Assembly (NCBI RefSeq): GCF_963675985.1
Contig: NZ_OY780958.1
Span: 682,001 to 746,000, forward strand
Length of the DNA: 64,000 nucleotides
From: an uncultured Roseibium sp.
GTDB lineage: Bacteria > Pseudomonadota > Alphaproteobacteria > Rhizobiales > Stappiaceae
Direction: 5' to 3'
The position numbers and the translations under genes were made by a program. Below, in pieces: positions 48,272-56,957 of the stretch. The stretch's first letter is position 1. Each line of letters opens with the position of its first letter. Under the pieces are notes generated by a model, which was not told the origin of the DNA, did no database searches, and was given only the letters and a program-made list of their open reading frames with translations.

Positions 48272-49666
48272 ATGCAGATCGAACTTACATTGCTGGCGAA
48301 AGCCGGTGCGGACTACAGTGCCCGCGACCTCGGATTTCTCCTCCATAAGCATCCCGATCACCTGCACAAGCGGGAGGTGGCAACGGGCGAAGTGTCGATT
48401 TTCTATCCGGAAGTTTCCGATACCCGGACAACCGCCGTGGTCCATCTGGCGGTCGACCCAGTCGGCCTCGTCCGGGGCCGAAGCCAGCAGAGCGACGGCT
48501 TGCTGACCCAGTATGTCAACGACCGGCCTTATGCCGCCAATTCCTTTCTGTCGGTGGCGCTGGCCAGGTCGCTCGGTCAATCCCTGTCGGGCAAGTCGAA
48601 GGAGCGGCAGGACCTGGCGGATCGCACGCTTCCCTTTGAGGCACGGATCGTCCCGGTTTCTCTAGCCGGCGACACCGACCTGATCCATGCCGTTTTCGAC
48701 CCATTGGGCTATGAAGTCGACATAACGGTTCTTGATCAGGACGCGGGGATCGTCGATCTGACGCTGAAAGGCGCGATGCGGCTTTCGTCCCTGCTGAGCC
48801 ATCTCTATGTGCTGATTCCGGTGCTTGATAATGCCAAGCACTATTGGGTGGATAAGGACGAAGTGGACAAGCTGTTGGCCAAGGGCGAAGGCTGGCTTGC
48901 TGAACACCCCAAGCGGGACCTGATTACGCGACGGGCCCTGAAACACAGGCGGGCGCTGATGAATATGACGCTGGCGCGCCTGGACGAAACCCTGGCAGCT
49001 GCGGAAGCGGAAGACGAACCGGTGCCAGAGCCGGAAGAGCGCCTGGAAGAACCGATCCGCCTGCATGACCTTCGGCTGAACGCAGTCGTGGAGATATTGG
49101 AAGCCCACCGGGCTGCTACGGTTCTCGATCTCGGTTGCGGTGAGGGGAAGCTCCTGTCCCATCTCGTCAGGAAGCGGGGATTCAGCCGGATTGTCGGTGT
49201 CGATCCTTCTGTACAGACGCTGGCCAAAGCGCGTCGCAAGTTGCGCCTGGATCAGGCCGGCGATGCGCTGCAGGAACGGGTTACCTTGCAGATGGGGAGC
49301 CTGACTTACGGCGACAGGCGATGGAAAGGGTTCGATGCGGCGACGCTGGTTGAAGTCATCGAGCATATCGAGCCGCACAGGCTGTCATCGCTGTCGCTTT
49401 CGCTGTTTGGAGATGCACGGCCCGGCCTGGTTGTCGTGACCACGCCTAACCGCGAATACAACGCCTTGTTTCCGGATCTGGAACCGGGACGGCTCCGCCA
49501 TCCTGACCACCGTTTCGAGTGGACGCGTGCGGAGTTTACGGATTGGGGCGAGGCGGTTGCCGCGGACTACGGTTATGAGGTGTCGTTTTCGCCGCTGGGA
49601 CCGGTGGACGAGGCGCTGGGCGGACCCTCGCAGATGGCGATTTTCACAAGGGGAGCGGATCAGTGA
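48272..49666 (+). CDS. hen1: Bacterial Hen1: RNA 3'-terminal ribose 2'-O-methyltransferase
   Basis: 464 aa. The C-terminal half is a SAM methyltransferase: VLDLGCGEGKLL (284-295), then the Mn-binding EVIEHIE with Glu361, Glu364 and His365, and RHPDHRFEW with His413, the Hen1 hallmark. The N-terminal half (about 1-245) has no catalytic motif; in characterised bacterial Hen1 this part activates the Pnkp ligase. Hen1 marks the 3' end at a break before sealing, so the repaired RNA resists a second cut at that 2'-OH. ATG 48272 is chosen over 48242. Its stop overlaps the next gene by 4 nt (GTGA). I cannot assign a promoter; an imperfect inverted repeat lies at about 48221-48249. Confidence 0.95.
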   Translation: MQIELTLLAKAGADYSARDLGFLLHKHPDHLHKREVATGEVSIFYPEVSDTRTTAVVHLAVDPVGLVRGRSQQSDGLLTQYVNDRPYAANSFLSVALARSLGQSLSGKSKERQDLADRTLPFEARIVPVSLAGDTDLIHAVFDPLGYEVDITVLDQDAGIVDLTLKGAMRLSSLLSHLYVLIPVLDNAKHYWVDKDEVDKLLAKGEGWLAEHPKRDLITRRALKHRRALMNMTLARLDETLAAAEAEDEPVPEPEERLEEPIRLHDLRLNAVVEILEAHRAATVLDLGCGEGKLLSHLVRKRGFSRIVGVDPSVQTLAKARRKLRLDQAGDALQERVTLQMGSLTYGDRRWKGFDAATLVEVIEHIEPHRLSSLSLSLFGDARPGLVVVTTPNREYNALFPDLEPGRLRHPDHRFEWTRAEFTDWGEAVAADYGYEVSFSPLGPVDEALGGPSQMAIFTRGADQ

Positions 49667-52218
49667 CGGCGATTACCATTCCCGACTTCTCCCTGGTCGT
49701 TCTGATCGGGCCGACCGGCGCGGGTAAATCCAGCTTTGCCCGCAAACATTTTCTGGAGACAGAGATCGTGTCGTCCGACCACTGCCGTGCGCTGGTTTCG
49801 GATGATGAAACGGACCAGGGAGCCACGGCCGATGCCTTCGACCTTCTGAGCTACACAGCTGGGCTGAGGCTCAAGCGGCGCCTGTTGACGGTCATTGATG
49901 CGACGTCGGTCAAGCGGGAAGACAGGGCCGGATTGGTGGCGCTTGCTAGGAAGTACCACGCCCTGCCTGTCGCCCTGGTCCTGGATATCGATCCGGGAAT
50001 TTGCCACGCGCGCAATGAGAACCGGCCAAATCGGGCTTTCGGCGAGCATATTTCCCGCAATCACTCCAGGGCTCTACGGAAAGGTCTGCGGGGGCTGCAA
50101 AAGGAAGGCTTCCGACAGATTCAGATCATGAAATCGCCGGAAGAGGTCGACAGGCTGGAGATCCGCCGGGAGCCGCTTTGGACCGATCGGCGTTCGGAAC
50201 AGGGTCCTTTCGACATCATCGGCGACATCCACGGCTGTTTCGATGAACTGACCGAGCTGTTGACCCGGCTCGGATATGTCATCGATCCGTTCGAAGAAGG
50301 AGCGGAAGAGTTGATCCATGTCCGCCCGCCCGAAGGACGGATGGCCTTTTTCGTCGGCGACATCACCGACCGGGGGCCGAAGAACCTGAATTGCCTGCGG
50401 CTGGTCATGGGGATGGTCGAGGACGGCGCGGCTCACTGCGTTGTCGGCAATCATGATTTCAAGCTGAACAAATGGCTCAAGGGGCGCGACGTCAAACTGA
50501 CCCATGGCCTCGACCTGACCGTGGCGGAACTGGAACAGACATCTCCTGAATTCCGAAAAAAGGTCAGCGACTTCATCTGGGATCTCAGATCCCATTTCTG
50601 GCTTGCCGACGGCAGGCTGGTTGTCGCCCATGCCGGTCTGAAGGAAGAGATGCACGGGCGCGGGTCCGGCGCGGTCCGTACCTTTGCCATGTTTGGCGAG
50701 ACGACCGGTGAGGTCGATGAATTCGGCTTGCCCGTGCGCCTGGAATGGGCGCGGGACTACCGGGGGAAGGCCGATGTCGTTTTCGGTCATACGCCCACGG
50801 CGGAAGCGGAATGGCTCAACAACACGCTTTGTATCGATACCGGCTGCGTATTCGGCGGCAAGTTGACAGCCTTGCGCTGGCCGGAACGCGAGACAGTATC
50901 GGTTGCCGCGCGGCAGCAGTATGCCGTTCCGGCAAAGCCTCTCGACGGTAGCCAGCAGCGTTCTGCCCAGCAGGATCATGACCGGCTGCTTTATTTCGAT
51001 GATTACGCCACCAAGATGCGGATCGAAACCCGGTTTAAATCGACGATCCAGATCCCGGAGGAAAACAGTCTCGCGGCGCTGGAGGTAATGAGTCGGTTTG
51101 CCATCGACCCCAGGTGGTTGATCTATCTGCCGCCCACCATGGCCGCGTGCCCGACCACGCCCGAGGGGCCGTTTTTGGAGCACCCGGAACAGGCGATAAT
51201 GCATTATGTCGACCGCGGAGCGGTAGATCTCGTTGCGGAAGAAAAACACATGGGTTCTCGAGCCCTCCTGGTCATTGCCAGGGATCGTGATGCTGCCGCG
51301 CGCCGGTTCGGTGTCGAAGACGGCAAGGCGGGGGTAATTTACACCAGAACCGGCCGGCCGTTCTTCAAGGATGACGAGCAGGAAGCAGCCATTGTCACCC
51401 GCATCAGCCAGGCGATGGACGCGTCCGGACTATGGAGCGATCTCCAGACAGACTGGGTTCTTCTCGATGCGGAACTCATGCCCTGGTCCGCGAAGGCTCA
51501 GGATCTGCTCAGGAGCCAATATCTGCCGATGGTCGCAGCCGCCTCCCATTCGGCGACCGCCTTGATGGAAGCCATTAACAAGGCACCGGGTATCGAAGGT
51601 CTGGAGACGCTTGAGGACATGTCCGCAATCCAGCTTTCCAATGCAGCGGCAATGGGCAAGACCATCGACGGGTATTGCTGGGATGCGGCAACGATCGAAG
51701 ACTATAAAATCGCGCCGTTCCATATTCTCGCCTCAGAGGGGCAGGTGTTTACAAACAAGCCCCACACCTGGCACATGGAGACGCTCGGTCGTCTGGCGGA
51801 GCAGGAGACGCTCCTGCAGGCGACAGGCTGGCGGCGCTTTGACGGATCAAATGCGTCGGATCGGGCGTCCATATGTGACTGGTGGCTGGATCACACGGGG
51901 GCGGGAGGCGAAGGAATGGTGATCAAACCGACCGGTTTTCTCGCCTATGGTGGACGGGGTCTCCTTCAGCCTGCAATGAAGGTCCGTGGCAGGGACTACC
52001 TTCGGATTATTTACGGACCTGATTACGACATGCCGGCCAATATCGAACGCCTTCGCGAGCGCGGGCTGGGCCGAAAGTTCTCGCTGGCCGAGCGCGAGTT
52101 CAAACTCGGCCTGGAGGGGCTGTATCGGTTTGTGGAGAGGCAGCCCCTGTCAAAGGTTCATGCCTGCGCGCTTGCCGTCCTGGCGCTGGAAAGCGAGCCG
52201 GTGGATCCGAGACTGTAG
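49663..52218 (+). CDS. pnkp: Pnkp: RNA polynucleotide kinase-phosphatase-ligase
   Basis: 851 aa, all three domains intact. Kinase: P-loop GPTGAGKS (16-23) with Lys22 and the Asp39 region. Metallophosphoesterase: GDIHG (Asp188, His190), GDITDRG (Asp233), GNHD (Asn263, His264), AHAG and FGHTP, which remove 2',3'-cyclic phosphate. Ligase/adenylyltransferase: EEKHMG with nucleophile Lys528, later GEGMVIKPTG and the QPAMKVRGRDYLRI motif V region. It heals and, with Hen1, seals cleaved RNA such as tRNA cut by ribotoxins. GTG 49663 overlaps the hen1 stop, so the subunits are co-translated. No residue expected to be essential is missing. Confidence 0.96.
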   Translation: MTAITIPDFSLVVLIGPTGAGKSSFARKHFLETEIVSSDHCRALVSDDETDQGATADAFDLLSYTAGLRLKRRLLTVIDATSVKREDRAGLVALARKYHALPVALVLDIDPGICHARNENRPNRAFGEHISRNHSRALRKGLRGLQKEGFRQIQIMKSPEEVDRLEIRREPLWTDRRSEQGPFDIIGDIHGCFDELTELLTRLGYVIDPFEEGAEELIHVRPPEGRMAFFVGDITDRGPKNLNCLRLVMGMVEDGAAHCVVGNHDFKLNKWLKGRDVKLTHGLDLTVAELEQTSPEFRKKVSDFIWDLRSHFWLADGRLVVAHAGLKEEMHGRGSGAVRTFAMFGETTGEVDEFGLPVRLEWARDYRGKADVVFGHTPTAEAEWLNNTLCIDTGCVFGGKLTALRWPERETVSVAARQQYAVPAKPLDGSQQRSAQQDHDRLLYFDDYATKMRIETRFKSTIQIPEENSLAALEVMSRFAIDPRWLIYLPPTMAACPTTPEGPFLEHPEQAIMHYVDRGAVDLVAEEKHMGSRALLVIARDRDAAARRFGVEDGKAGVIYTRTGRPFFKDDEQEAAIVTRISQAMDASGLWSDLQTDWVLLDAELMPWSAKAQDLLRSQYLPMVAAASHSATALMEAINKAPGIEGLETLEDMSAIQLSNAAAMGKTIDGYCWDAATIEDYKIAPFHILASEGQVFTNKPHTWHMETLGRLAEQETLLQATGWRRFDGSNASDRASICDWWLDHTGAGGEGMVIKPTGFLAYGGRGLLQPAMKVRGRDYLRIIYGPDYDMPANIERLRERGLGRKFSLAEREFKLGLEGLYRFVERQPLSKVHACALAVLALESEPVDPRL

Positions 52219-52264
52219 CGCCCTGCCGGTTTCGAATGGTCGCCCCTTTCCGGTCTGAAACTCG

Positions 52265-52345
52265 AGCCTCTGGTGCGGTTTCCGTATTTCCAAGCGGGGG
52301 TGCTTGAGGGCTTTGGAATCTTCCTTTTCCTCCTTGCCGCCGGAG
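52265..52345 (-). pseudogene. Degenerate copy of the 3' end of the beta-CASP ribonuclease gene
   Basis: About 80 bp resemble the 3' end of the gene at 53069-54448 in the same orientation. Between 52268-52316 and 53082-53130 I count 42 of 49 identical bases, with weaker, gapped similarity continuing to about 52345. The minus strand translates to KALKHPRLEIRKPHQ against KALKHTRVEMPKLHQ at the ribonuclease C terminus. No intact gene is attached upstream of it. It flanks the HAD gene on the side opposite the real gene. Confidence 0.7.
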
Positions 52346-52412
52346 ACGAAGCGCCTGCCTGCATTGCATACAAGTCCGCAGAAAGTATTGTCCGGCTGCG
52401 TGGGAGCGATTT

Positions 52413-53048
52413 ATGAAACGGTGTCTAATGCTGGATGTCGACGGGGTCATCGTCAACGGTCGCCCGGAGGACGGGCGGTCCTGGGCCACCGACATCGAAC
52501 GGGATCTAGGCGTGGCTCCGGATCGGCTGCAGGCTGTCTTCTTTGCTCCCCATTGGGCCGATATCGTGACGGGCCGAAAGAACCTCCTCGACGTGCTCGA
52601 AGCTTGCCTGCCGGCGCTTTCGCCGACCGTTACCGCACAGGCATTTATCGATTATTGGTTTGAGAGGGATTCCTGCGTGGATGAAGCCCTTCTGGCGGAA
52701 TGCGATGAGCTTCGACGGCGGGGCCTGCGCATTTTTCTCGCAACCAACCAGGAGCACATGAGGGCGCGCCATCTCATGGATCGTCTCGCGCTTGGAAAAC
52801 ACGTCGACGGGATGGTGTATTCGGCTCAGGTTGCCGCGCAAAAACCTCAGCGGGCGTTTTTCGACGCGGCCGCGATGAGCAGCGGTTCATCTCCAGAAGA
52901 TATTGTTCTGGTGGATGACACGAAAGCCAATGTGGAGGCGGCTCTTGAAGCGGGTTGGCAGGCGATCCACTGGTCCAAGGGATCGAGCCTGCTGGACATC
53001 TTGGAAAACAGGCAGGTCGGGCAGGCATCCTCCCGGCATGGCGGATAG
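52413..53048 (+). CDS. HAD-family hydrolase
   Basis: 211 aa. Motif I DVDGV (Asp8, Asp10), motif II near LATNQEHM (Thr about 110), a motif III lysine near AAQKPQRAFF, and motif IV VLVDDTKANV. The layout is that of subfamily IA phosphatases. Substrate unknown. The start has GGGAG upstream. It lies between hen1-pnkp and the convergent ribonuclease gene (20-nt gap), and is bracketed by the true and the degenerate copy of that gene's 3' end. This suggests it entered by recombination. Confidence 0.88.
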   Translation: MKRCLMLDVDGVIVNGRPEDGRSWATDIERDLGVAPDRLQAVFFAPHWADIVTGRKNLLDVLEACLPALSPTVTAQAFIDYWFERDSCVDEALLAECDELRRRGLRIFLATNQEHMRARHLMDRLALGKHVDGMVYSAQVAAQKPQRAFFDAAAMSSGSSPEDIVLVDDTKANVEAALEAGWQAIHWSKGSSLLDILENRQVGQASSRHGG

Positions 53049-53068
53049 CGTATTGGTTCCGGGGCCTC

Positions 53069-54448
53069 TTAAATCTTGTAACTCTGGTGCAGTTTCGGCA
53101 TTTCCACGCGGGTGTGTTTGAGGGCCTTGGCGAAGCTTTCCTTTTTTTCCTGTTCGCCGTGAACCAGGAAGGTAATCTCCGGCTTGCCGGCCTGGCGGTG
53201 CCAGGCGAGCAGTTCGGAGCGCCCGGCGTGGGCGGAGAAGCCGTTGATGGTGTGGATCTTGGCCTTGACCGGGATCTCCTTGCCCCACAGGCGGACGGAA
53301 CGGGCGCCGTCAACGATGATGCGGGCCAGTGTGCCTTGTGCGGCGAAGCCGACGAAGATGACGCTGCAGTCAGAATGGGCGAGATTGTGGCGCAGGTGGT
53401 GGCGGACGCGGCCGCCGGTGCACATGCCGGAACCGGCCATGAGGATCGCGCCGGAACGAACCCGGTTGAGCGCCATCGATTCAGACGTCTCGCGGGTGAA
53501 GCGCAGGTTGGGAAGCTTGAACGGGTCCTGGCCGCTGTTCAGCATTCTTGCGACATCGGTGCGCATGGCTTCCGGATGGCGGCGGAAGATCTGGGTCGCG
53601 GAAATTGCCATGGGCGAATCCAGGAACACATGCAGCCAGTCTGGGATTTCCTTCCGTTCCATGCCTTCGCGCAGGTAGAACAGGAGTTCCTGAGCACGCT
53701 CCAGGGCGAAGGTGGGGATGATTACATTGCCGCCGCGCTCCTGGGCATCTCGCACGGCGTCGTAGAACTCGTCGACGGACGCCTTCAGCGGGCGGTGGTC
53801 ACGGTCGCCATAGGTGGTTTCCATGACCACGATATCGACATTGGACGGTGCCTGGTTGTCGCTTAGCAACGGCCTTTCGTCCGGACCGAGGTCGCCGGAA
53901 AAGAGAACGGGTCTCTTGTGGCCCTCTTCCTCCAGTTCCAGGAGAATGCTGGCCGAGCCGAGGATATGGCCGGCATCGACGAAGGTGGCAGTGATGTGGC
54001 GGCCCAGGTGGATCGGCTTGTCGTAATGGGCGTCGCGGCCGAACCGATCCATGGCATCGAAGGCGTCCATGGTGTCGTAGAGCGGTTCGCTGTCCTTGCT
54101 GTGGTTGCCGTGGCGCCGCCGCCGTTTAGCCTCTTCCTCGTGCAGGTGAGCCGAATCGAGCATGACCAGGCGGGCCAGGTCGCGGGTAGCGGCGGTGCAG
54201 ATGATTTCGCCCCGGAAACCCTGTTTCACCAGCAGCGGAATTCGGCCGCAGTGATCGAGATGGGCGTGGGTCAGGAGCAGAACATCGATCTGGCGTGGAT
54301 CGAAACCGAAGGGTGCGGCATTGTCCTCGTTCAATTCGTGCCCCCCCTGGAACATGCCGCAATCGACCAGGATCTTCTTGCCGGCGCAGGTGATCATGTG
54401 GCAGGAGCCGGTCACGCCTTCCGCCGCTCCGTGAAACGAAATCTCCAT
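53069..54448 (-). CDS. Beta-CASP metallo-beta-lactamase ribonuclease (CPSF-like)
   Basis: 459 aa. The metal site motif THAHLDHCG (near residue 60-68), later AGHILGSAS and FSGDLG, mark the metallo-beta-lactamase core. The beta-CASP insert and the C-terminal 'RNA-specificity' region with GFSAHAGRSELLAW complete the family, which includes 3'-end-processing and exo/endoribonucleases. ATG 54448 is preferred; AAGGAG touches the in-frame ATG at 54457 directly. It is transcribed toward the RNA repair genes and shares a strand with the LOG gene upstream (44 nt). A role in trimming RNA before repair is only inferred from position. Confidence 0.92.
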   Translation of the reverse strand: MEISFHGAAEGVTGSCHMITCAGKKILVDCGMFQGGHELNEDNAAPFGFDPRQIDVLLLTHAHLDHCGRIPLLVKQGFRGEIICTAATRDLARLVMLDSAHLHEEEAKRRRRHGNHSKDSEPLYDTMDAFDAMDRFGRDAHYDKPIHLGRHITATFVDAGHILGSASILLELEEEGHKRPVLFSGDLGPDERPLLSDNQAPSNVDIVVMETTYGDRDHRPLKASVDEFYDAVRDAQERGGNVIIPTFALERAQELLFYLREGMERKEIPDWLHVFLDSPMAISATQIFRRHPEAMRTDVARMLNSGQDPFKLPNLRFTRETSESMALNRVRSGAILMAGSGMCTGGRVRHHLRHNLAHSDCSVIFVGFAAQGTLARIIVDGARSVRLWGKEIPVKAKIHTINGFSAHAGRSELLAWHRQAGKPEITFLVHGEQEKKESFAKALKHTRVEMPKLHQSYKI

Positions 54449-54492
54449 GTCCGGCATCTCCTTGAATTGTCGATTGTTTGGGTGTGCAGACG

Positions 54493-55446
54493 CTATTCCG
54501 TGAGCGGCTTCCCGGCAAGCTCATACCAGCGCAGAATGTCTGCCCAGATTTCCTCGGCCGTTTCGGCGTACCAGAACAGGTCCCGGTCTTCGGGGTCGAT
54601 CACGCCCTCGGCCACCATGAAGTCCGGATCGAACACCTTGCGCCAGTAGGCCTCGCCGACGAGGATCACTGGCACCGGGGCGATCTTGCGGGTCTGGATC
54701 AGGGTCAGGGTCTCGAACAGTTCGTCGAGGGTGCCGTAACCGCCGGGGAAGACCACGAGCGCGCGGGCCCGCATGACGAAGTGCAGCTTGCGCAGTCCGA
54801 AATAGTGGAAGCGGAAGCACAGGTCCGGCGTGACATAGGGGTTGGGATATTGCTCGTGCGGCAGAGTGATGTTGAGCCCGACCGTGCGCGCGCCAACATC
54901 GGCGGCCCCGCGGTTGGCCGCCTCCATCATGCCCGGACCGCCGCCGGTGACGACGGCCAGATGGTCGCCGACCTTTTCTTCCGCTTGTCCGACCAGTCGC
55001 CCGAATTCCCGGGCGATGTCGTAATAGCGGCTCTTGTCGAGCACTCTGCGGGCAATCGCGAGGCGCTGGGCGAGATCGGCGTTGTCCGGGTCCCGCTCCA
55101 ACGCGGCCTGCAGGTTCTCCACCCTGCGGCGCGCGGCGACCGGTTCGGGTACGCGGGTGCTGCCGAAAACGACGATGGAATGGGTGATGCCGTGTTCCTG
55201 AAACAGGGTTTCGGCCTTGGTGTAATCGAGCTGAAGGCGGATGCCGCGATTTTCATCCCGGTTCAGGAAGTTCACATCCTCATCCGCTTGACGATAGTTC
55301 GGGCTGCGCATGATGGCAGCGACAAGTTCGGGAGCCTTCGGATCCTCGTGGCTCGGCTTGGGCGTTTTCCAGGGCAGATCGGTCTGACGACATTCGGGTT
55401 GCGCGGGGGACGGTTTGCAGATCGGCGTTTCAGGATTTTCGGACAT
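54493..55446 (-). CDS. LOG-family phosphoribohydrolase (TIGR00730-like)
   Basis: 317 aa. A Rossmann-like domain holds GGGPGMMEAANRG and FPGGYGTLDELFE, the two signatures of LOG ('lonely guy') cytokinin riboside 5'-monophosphate phosphoribohydrolases, which also act on AMP. The N-terminal 90 residues form an extra region not found in the short plant-type enzymes. This larger form is common in Proteobacteria, where nucleotide salvage is the more likely role. It is transcribed with, or just upstream of, the ribonuclease gene. Confidence 0.92.
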   Translation of the reverse strand: MSENPETPICKPSPAQPECRQTDLPWKTPKPSHEDPKAPELVAAIMRSPNYRQADEDVNFLNRDENRGIRLQLDYTKAETLFQEHGITHSIVVFGSTRVPEPVAARRRVENLQAALERDPDNADLAQRLAIARRVLDKSRYYDIAREFGRLVGQAEEKVGDHLAVVTGGGPGMMEAANRGAADVGARTVGLNITLPHEQYPNPYVTPDLCFRFHYFGLRKLHFVMRARALVVFPGGYGTLDELFETLTLIQTRKIAPVPVILVGEAYWRKVFDPDFMVAEGVIDPEDRDLFWYAETAEEIWADILRWYELAGKPLTE

Positions 55447-55829
55447 GTTTATGGTTTCTCTGACTGAATTCGGCTCCCGGACCGGTTGCCCAGGGGGCGG
55501 CCGGTTCTAGGAGGGATCTTATACCACTCCAAATCCGCAAGGATCGGTATTGCTCCGAATGACGGTGGAGCTAGGACGGAAAGCCCCAATGGGTTTTGCC
55601 GGAGCGGGTATTTCATCGCTTCAGAGAATGGCTCGTCACTTCTCGCTTCGGTTGAGGATCTGGTCTTCCCAAGAAACCTTTTTTTCTTCTTTGCGTAAAA
55701 CCCCTCACCGGGATAATTGCGTATAAAATATCGGCAGAAACCGTATTTTAACCCGTAATAATCAGGGTGCTTTCGTTGGGGTGTTTCTATGGTTTTTAAT
55801 GAATACATTATTCGGAGGGGATCGCAGAG
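55447..55829. other. 383-nt divergent promoter region
   Basis: This separates the LOG gene (-) from the HD-GYP gene (+). The right half (55670-55815) is clearly more AT-rich than its surroundings and contains GATAAT (55712-55717) and TATAAA (55723-55728), but neither has a well-placed -35. I see no gene, tRNA or strong terminator here. Confidence 0.4.
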
Positions 55830-56936
55830 ATGAGAATACTGCTGTTGGTGCCTGAGCGCAAAAAATGTCCGGTTCTCTTTCGTCAATTGGCCCAGTTCTT
55901 CGATACCGTCCTTATCGATTACGCAGGCGAAGCTCCCATTATGGCGGAACCGGTGGAATTTATCCTGGCGGATGTCCGAACCTCAGACCCGGTGGCGGTT
56001 GCGAACCTGCGTGCCATACTCGATAAGGCAGGCGACAGTCCGAGGATCGGGCTGATCAATATCGAGAAACGACAGGAGCAGGTCCAGGCCAAGGCACTCG
56101 GTTTCGCCGAACTCTGGGATGAGGCGCTTTCCCTTCAGGACGCGCTGGAGCAGATGCGGCCGCTGATCGGAACGTATTCCGCTCCAAACCTGCCATCCGA
56201 CACGCCCGACGCGACACGGGTTTCGGTCGACCGGCTTTGCGCAACCTTCGACAAGATCGCCCTGTCAGTCATGACGGACGATCAACTGCCGGTCACGCAG
56301 ATGGCGGAAGCGGTCCAGTTGACGTTGAGCGCGATAAAGTCTGATGGGCTTCGCGAATGGATGTCGGCCGTGCAGGGCCATCACAGCCACACCTTCCGCC
56401 ACTCGCTGATGGTGACCGGATATGCGGTCGCCTTCGCCAGACAGCTCGGTGCTTCGGCGGAAGAGCACGCGGTGCTGGGCATCGGCGCTATTGTCCATGA
56501 CATCGGCAAGGTGCGCATTCCACTGTCCATCCTGGACAAGCCCGGCAAACTGACACCGGAAGAGTTCGACCTGGTGAAGAAACACCCGGTCTATTCCCGG
56601 ATGATCCTGAGCGGCCGGCCGGAAATCGGCCCCGATGTTCTCGACCTGGCTCTTCACCACCATGAATATCTGGACGGTAGCGGCTATCCGGACGGGCTGT
56701 CCGCAGACCAGATCAACCGGCACGTGCGCATGCTCACCATCTGCGACATCTATTCCGCGCTAACGGAAGAACGGGCGTACAAGAAGGCGTTCGGGTCTCG
56801 CCAGGCCTTTGCGATGCTTCTGGAAATGGGCGGCAAGATCGACCAGGACCTGCTGCAGAAATTTCGTCCGGTCGCGTTTCGAGCGGATTTCGGCGAGGTC
56901 AGGCGGGGTGCCGCTCCCACCGCGAAGACCGGTTGA
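55830..56936 (+). CDS. HD-GYP domain protein, probable cyclic-di-GMP phosphodiesterase
   Basis: 368 aa. The N-terminal 115 residues look like a degenerate receiver domain. The HD-GYP domain (about 180-345) has His191, the HD pair His223-Asp224 (VHDIGK), His252, HHHEYLDG (276-283) and the Gly-Tyr-Pro triplet at 285-287. These residues bind the metal centre and c-di-GMP, so the enzyme is probably active. It would lower c-di-GMP and favour motility. It is preceded by GGAGGG and stands alone, convergent with the metal transporter operon. Confidence 0.92.
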   Translation: MRILLLVPERKKCPVLFRQLAQFFDTVLIDYAGEAPIMAEPVEFILADVRTSDPVAVANLRAILDKAGDSPRIGLINIEKRQEQVQAKALGFAELWDEALSLQDALEQMRPLIGTYSAPNLPSDTPDATRVSVDRLCATFDKIALSVMTDDQLPVTQMAEAVQLTLSAIKSDGLREWMSAVQGHHSHTFRHSLMVTGYAVAFARQLGASAEEHAVLGIGAIVHDIGKVRIPLSILDKPGKLTPEEFDLVKKHPVYSRMILSGRPEIGPDVLDLALHHHEYLDGSGYPDGLSADQINRHVRMLTICDIYSALTEERAYKKAFGSRQAFAMLLEMGGKIDQDLLQKFRPVAFRADFGEVRRGAAPTAKTG

Positions 56937-56957
56937 GATACGGCGTCTCGGATAAAT

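Noticed and set aside
52158..52373. 71-aa minus-strand frame downstream of pnkp
   Set aside because: It overlaps the pnkp 3' end and reads the degenerate ribonuclease tail in the wrong frame. It is better explained as a gene remnant.
55449..55886. 145-aa minus-strand frame and a 70-aa plus-strand frame upstream of the HD-GYP gene
   Set aside because: Neither has a ribosome binding site or recognisable motif, and the longer one runs into the HD-GYP coding region.
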